A DNA stretch of 31,625 bases. Source: Chlorokybus atmophyticus. Taxonomy: Eukaryota > Streptophyta > Chlorokybophyceae > Chlorokybales > Chlorokybaceae. Position 1 is the first letter of the stretch; each line of letters opens with the position of its first letter. The stretch spans positions 394,074 through 425,698 of the forward strand of contig RHPI01000277.1 in NCBI GenBank assembly GCA_009103225.1, written 5' to 3'. Below the pieces are notes generated by a model. That model saw only the letters and a program-made list of their open reading frames with translations. It ran no database searches and was not told the origin of the DNA. A program made the translations under genes and the position numbers. Below, in pieces: positions 29,476-31,625 of the stretch.

Positions 29476-31608
29476 ATGCCAATGGCGCCTCCTCCTCCTT
29501 CATCAACGCCGCTATACCACCAACCAGCTCCTCCTTCCTCATCTGATCCGCCACACAATGTGGAACAAGGGCAACAAGGTGTGAGAAATGTAATAAGCCT
29601 TGCTAAAATGCTCACATTACCACTACACCACCATTGTGACATCATGTGTGTGTGTCCGTGCGTGCGTGCGTGCGTGTAGAGCAAGGAGAGCAGGAGATAG
29701 AGGCCGGGCATCCAATATACGATGAAGCCCTTCAGCGAGTGAAGAAGCACCTTCCAATCGTGAAGCGCGATGCTTTCACACAGGCTTGGTCTCTTTCGCC
29801 TCTTGACTCTACGGTGTGGCCTAACATTCGACTGCCGCTTATAAACCCATTAATGACAATGTCGCAAGACGTGTTCACCGACAGCGTTCTACTCAAAAGG
29901 CGGGCATGTAAGTGCTTTGTTGATAACTCCGAGTGTGCACACCAACTTGCTATATAGTGTGCTCGCACACGCACATGCAAGCATGCACTTGCTCTGTATA
30001 CTTGCATGCATATGAGCTTATTCAAAAATTGTTTGATGCTGTATAGGTGACTTATTGGGCGCCGCACATATTCTTCAATGATTTTGTGAAGAGTTACTTG
30101 TGCCCGTGTTGCAAGAAGGATTTTATGACATCGGATGGATGGTACAAGCGCATGCGAAAGATCACTGCAGTCGATGGCAATGATTGGTTGTTTGGCATGT
30201 GTCTTCGATGCAAGAAATGCAAAGGTATGTATCATCAATAAGTCAACTGTGTTGGTAGCCAGTAGTTGCTTGCATGTAACATTGTTTTTTTATTCGGGTG
30301 CAGGCAACAATGATCGAGACTTCACGTGCTTCACATACGATGAGCGCATCGTGAAAATTGCCATCCTTCGTGCAAGAGGAACTCAATATTGTCTTAACAC
30401 ATCGCGCGGGAATGGACGAGGCCGTTTATGACCACATCTCGCGAGCTGACGTGGCCGGGCAATCCGCTTCCGAGATTGGAGGTCAATTGAAAGAGAGCCA
30501 TTACACCGCATACACAAAGGTGAACTACTACTCGCTACTTAAGGGTTTTTATATACATGAGCACTCATATACGATACTTGAGTTGACATGTATGGCTCGC
30601 ACACTTTTTGTGGGAAGCTACAGGCGCTTTTGGCATACTTGGAGGTTTAGGAGCATCTCCATCAAGCCAGTGCTGGTTTCGCAGCGTACTGCTCTACCAT
30701 ACCCGCTCCAGCACCATTTGGCACTTTTGAGAACCCGAAAGGCTATAGGGGTTATGTGCCTAGCGGAGATTATCTACTTGCTGCATATGTTGAAAATAGT
30801 CAAGAACGCCAAGCGTGGCAACAAGCTAAGATGGTGAGGTTGGGAGGGGAGATTCTTGCTGTCGACCACAGCTTCAAGTTGCCCAAGTTCATCAAGCATC
30901 ATGGTGAGAAGGTTGCCGAAGCGGTTTTTACAGTGTACAATGAAGCAAAGCAAGTAAGTTTCATTTGTCATATCTCCCCCTCCCCTCCCCCCTCCCGGCC
31001 CCCCCACCCCGCCATCCACCCCGCCTCTCCGCCTTTCCACGCATGAGAATTGCTGGATATACTTGGTTTTCTTTGTGGATGTGCAGGTGATCGGGTGGTA
31101 CTTTGCGACATCATCCGCGATGTCTGAAGTTAAATCATCGCTGCGTAAGATAGTACACCGAGATTTTTACACAAAGAACAACCGGGTACACACTTGTATA
31201 CTGGTGCAAGATCACTGTGCGTGTTAACATTAATAGCACATGTGACTTACATATTTGTTTGTGGTTAGCCGTTACGTGTGGTGTATTGCGACAACACTGC
31301 CAACATGGAAGAGATCCTTCGTCGTGCTTTTGAGAGTGCAAGTTTGGTTGTGAAAGAGGACCCTTGGCATTTTATGGACCGTTATGCGCGTCTGATTCCG
31401 GACAAGCCCATTAAAAGGTGTCGCGCATAATTGTTTATTATGTTATTGCATTATATCCTTAACAACTTGGGGTGCTATTTATGCAGCGCATTTTTTGGGT
31501 GAGTTGAGTCAAGCCATGTTTGAGCCGGACAAAGAAAAAGAGCAAGCTTTGCGAGAGTGGTTGTTGAATGTGGCAAAAAAGACGCCTGAGCAGGTGCAAC
31601 TGCATTAA
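29476..31608 (+). pseudogene. Zinc-ribbon plus DDE-transposase-like gene (DUF6729-like), with frame lesions
   Basis: Eight exons can be drawn with GT-AG borders: 29476-29578, 29680-29907, 30047-30224, 30304-30519, 30624-30953, 31087-31185, 31269-31417 and 31487-31608. A Pro/Ser-rich start leads to SLSPLDSTVWPNIRLPLINP, then a zinc-binding block YLCPCCKKDF ... MCLRCKKC, then a DDE-like core: ILAVDHSFKLPKFI (first Asp), VFTVYNEAKQVIGWYFATSSAMSEV, RVVYCDNTANMEEIL (second Asp) and DPWHFMDRYARL. Lesions: exons 2 and 3 do not share a phase, a frame change occurs near 30355, a TAG lies at 30648-30650, and a one-base frame change lies near 31500. The arrangement resembles DUF6729-type zinc-ribbon transposase-like proteins, an identification from memory of the pattern. 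It may be an immobile relic or an assembly-damaged gene. The true 3' end could lie outside the window. Confidence 0.6.
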
Positions 31609-31625
31609 GTGTTTGCAAAGGGGGA

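Overview
This is a eukaryotic nuclear window. It has many short GT-AG introns (most 66-145 nt), plant-type Ty1/copia and Ty3/gypsy elements, a PIF/Harbinger transposon, and long homopolymer C/G tracts. No prokaryotic gene organisation is visible. The combination suggests a repeat-rich green alga or other early-diverging green lineage, but I cannot name the organism from sequence alone. The window is roughly three quarters transposable element and one quarter gene-bearing sequence.

Left part (about 375-17000): one decayed Ty3/gypsy element on the + strand (gag, protease, reverse transcriptase/RNase H, integrase, 3' LTR) has been split by later insertions. These are (a) a solo LTR related to copia element 1 (3066-3522); (b) a roughly 495-bp TRIM-like miniature LTR element (6237-11218), itself interrupted by a 4.5-kb PIF/Harbinger transposon (6458-10941, TSD TAA) with a transposase gene and an AT-hook partner gene; and (c) a full Ty1/copia element on the - strand (11439-16470, TSD CCGCG). 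Removing (b) and (c), each with one target-site copy, restores the gypsy integrase frame at both junctions. The restored reading shows that the integrase ends in a PHD-type zinc finger (16547-16681) just before the stop, polypurine tract and 3' LTR (16758-17000).

Middle part (17001-24530): a second Ty1/copia element on the + strand (17540-22541, TSD CATTC) sits in unassigned sequence. A solo copy of the gypsy LTR (22617-22864, candidate TSD CTAG) follows, then non-coding sequence containing a 145-nt poly-C tract with one N. Both copia elements carry the same primer-binding sequence, complementary to the anticodon region of initiator tRNA-Met. Copia element 1 has heat-shock-element-like motifs upstream of a TATA box in its LTR.

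Right part (24531-31625): a PIF1-family DNA helicase gene lies on the - strand (28339 to 24531). It has about 13 exons and an uninterrupted frame of about 826 residues, with all helicase motifs and two C-terminal CCHC zinc knuckles. It is the best-preserved gene here. A 1.1-kb spacer packed with palindromes separates it from a divergent + strand gene (29476 to about 31608) encoding a zinc-ribbon plus DDE-transposase-like protein. That gene has exon structure but several frame lesions.

The retroelement genes all carry stops, frameshifts or catalytic changes. The transposase and the right-end DDE gene are also broken. The helicase looks intact.
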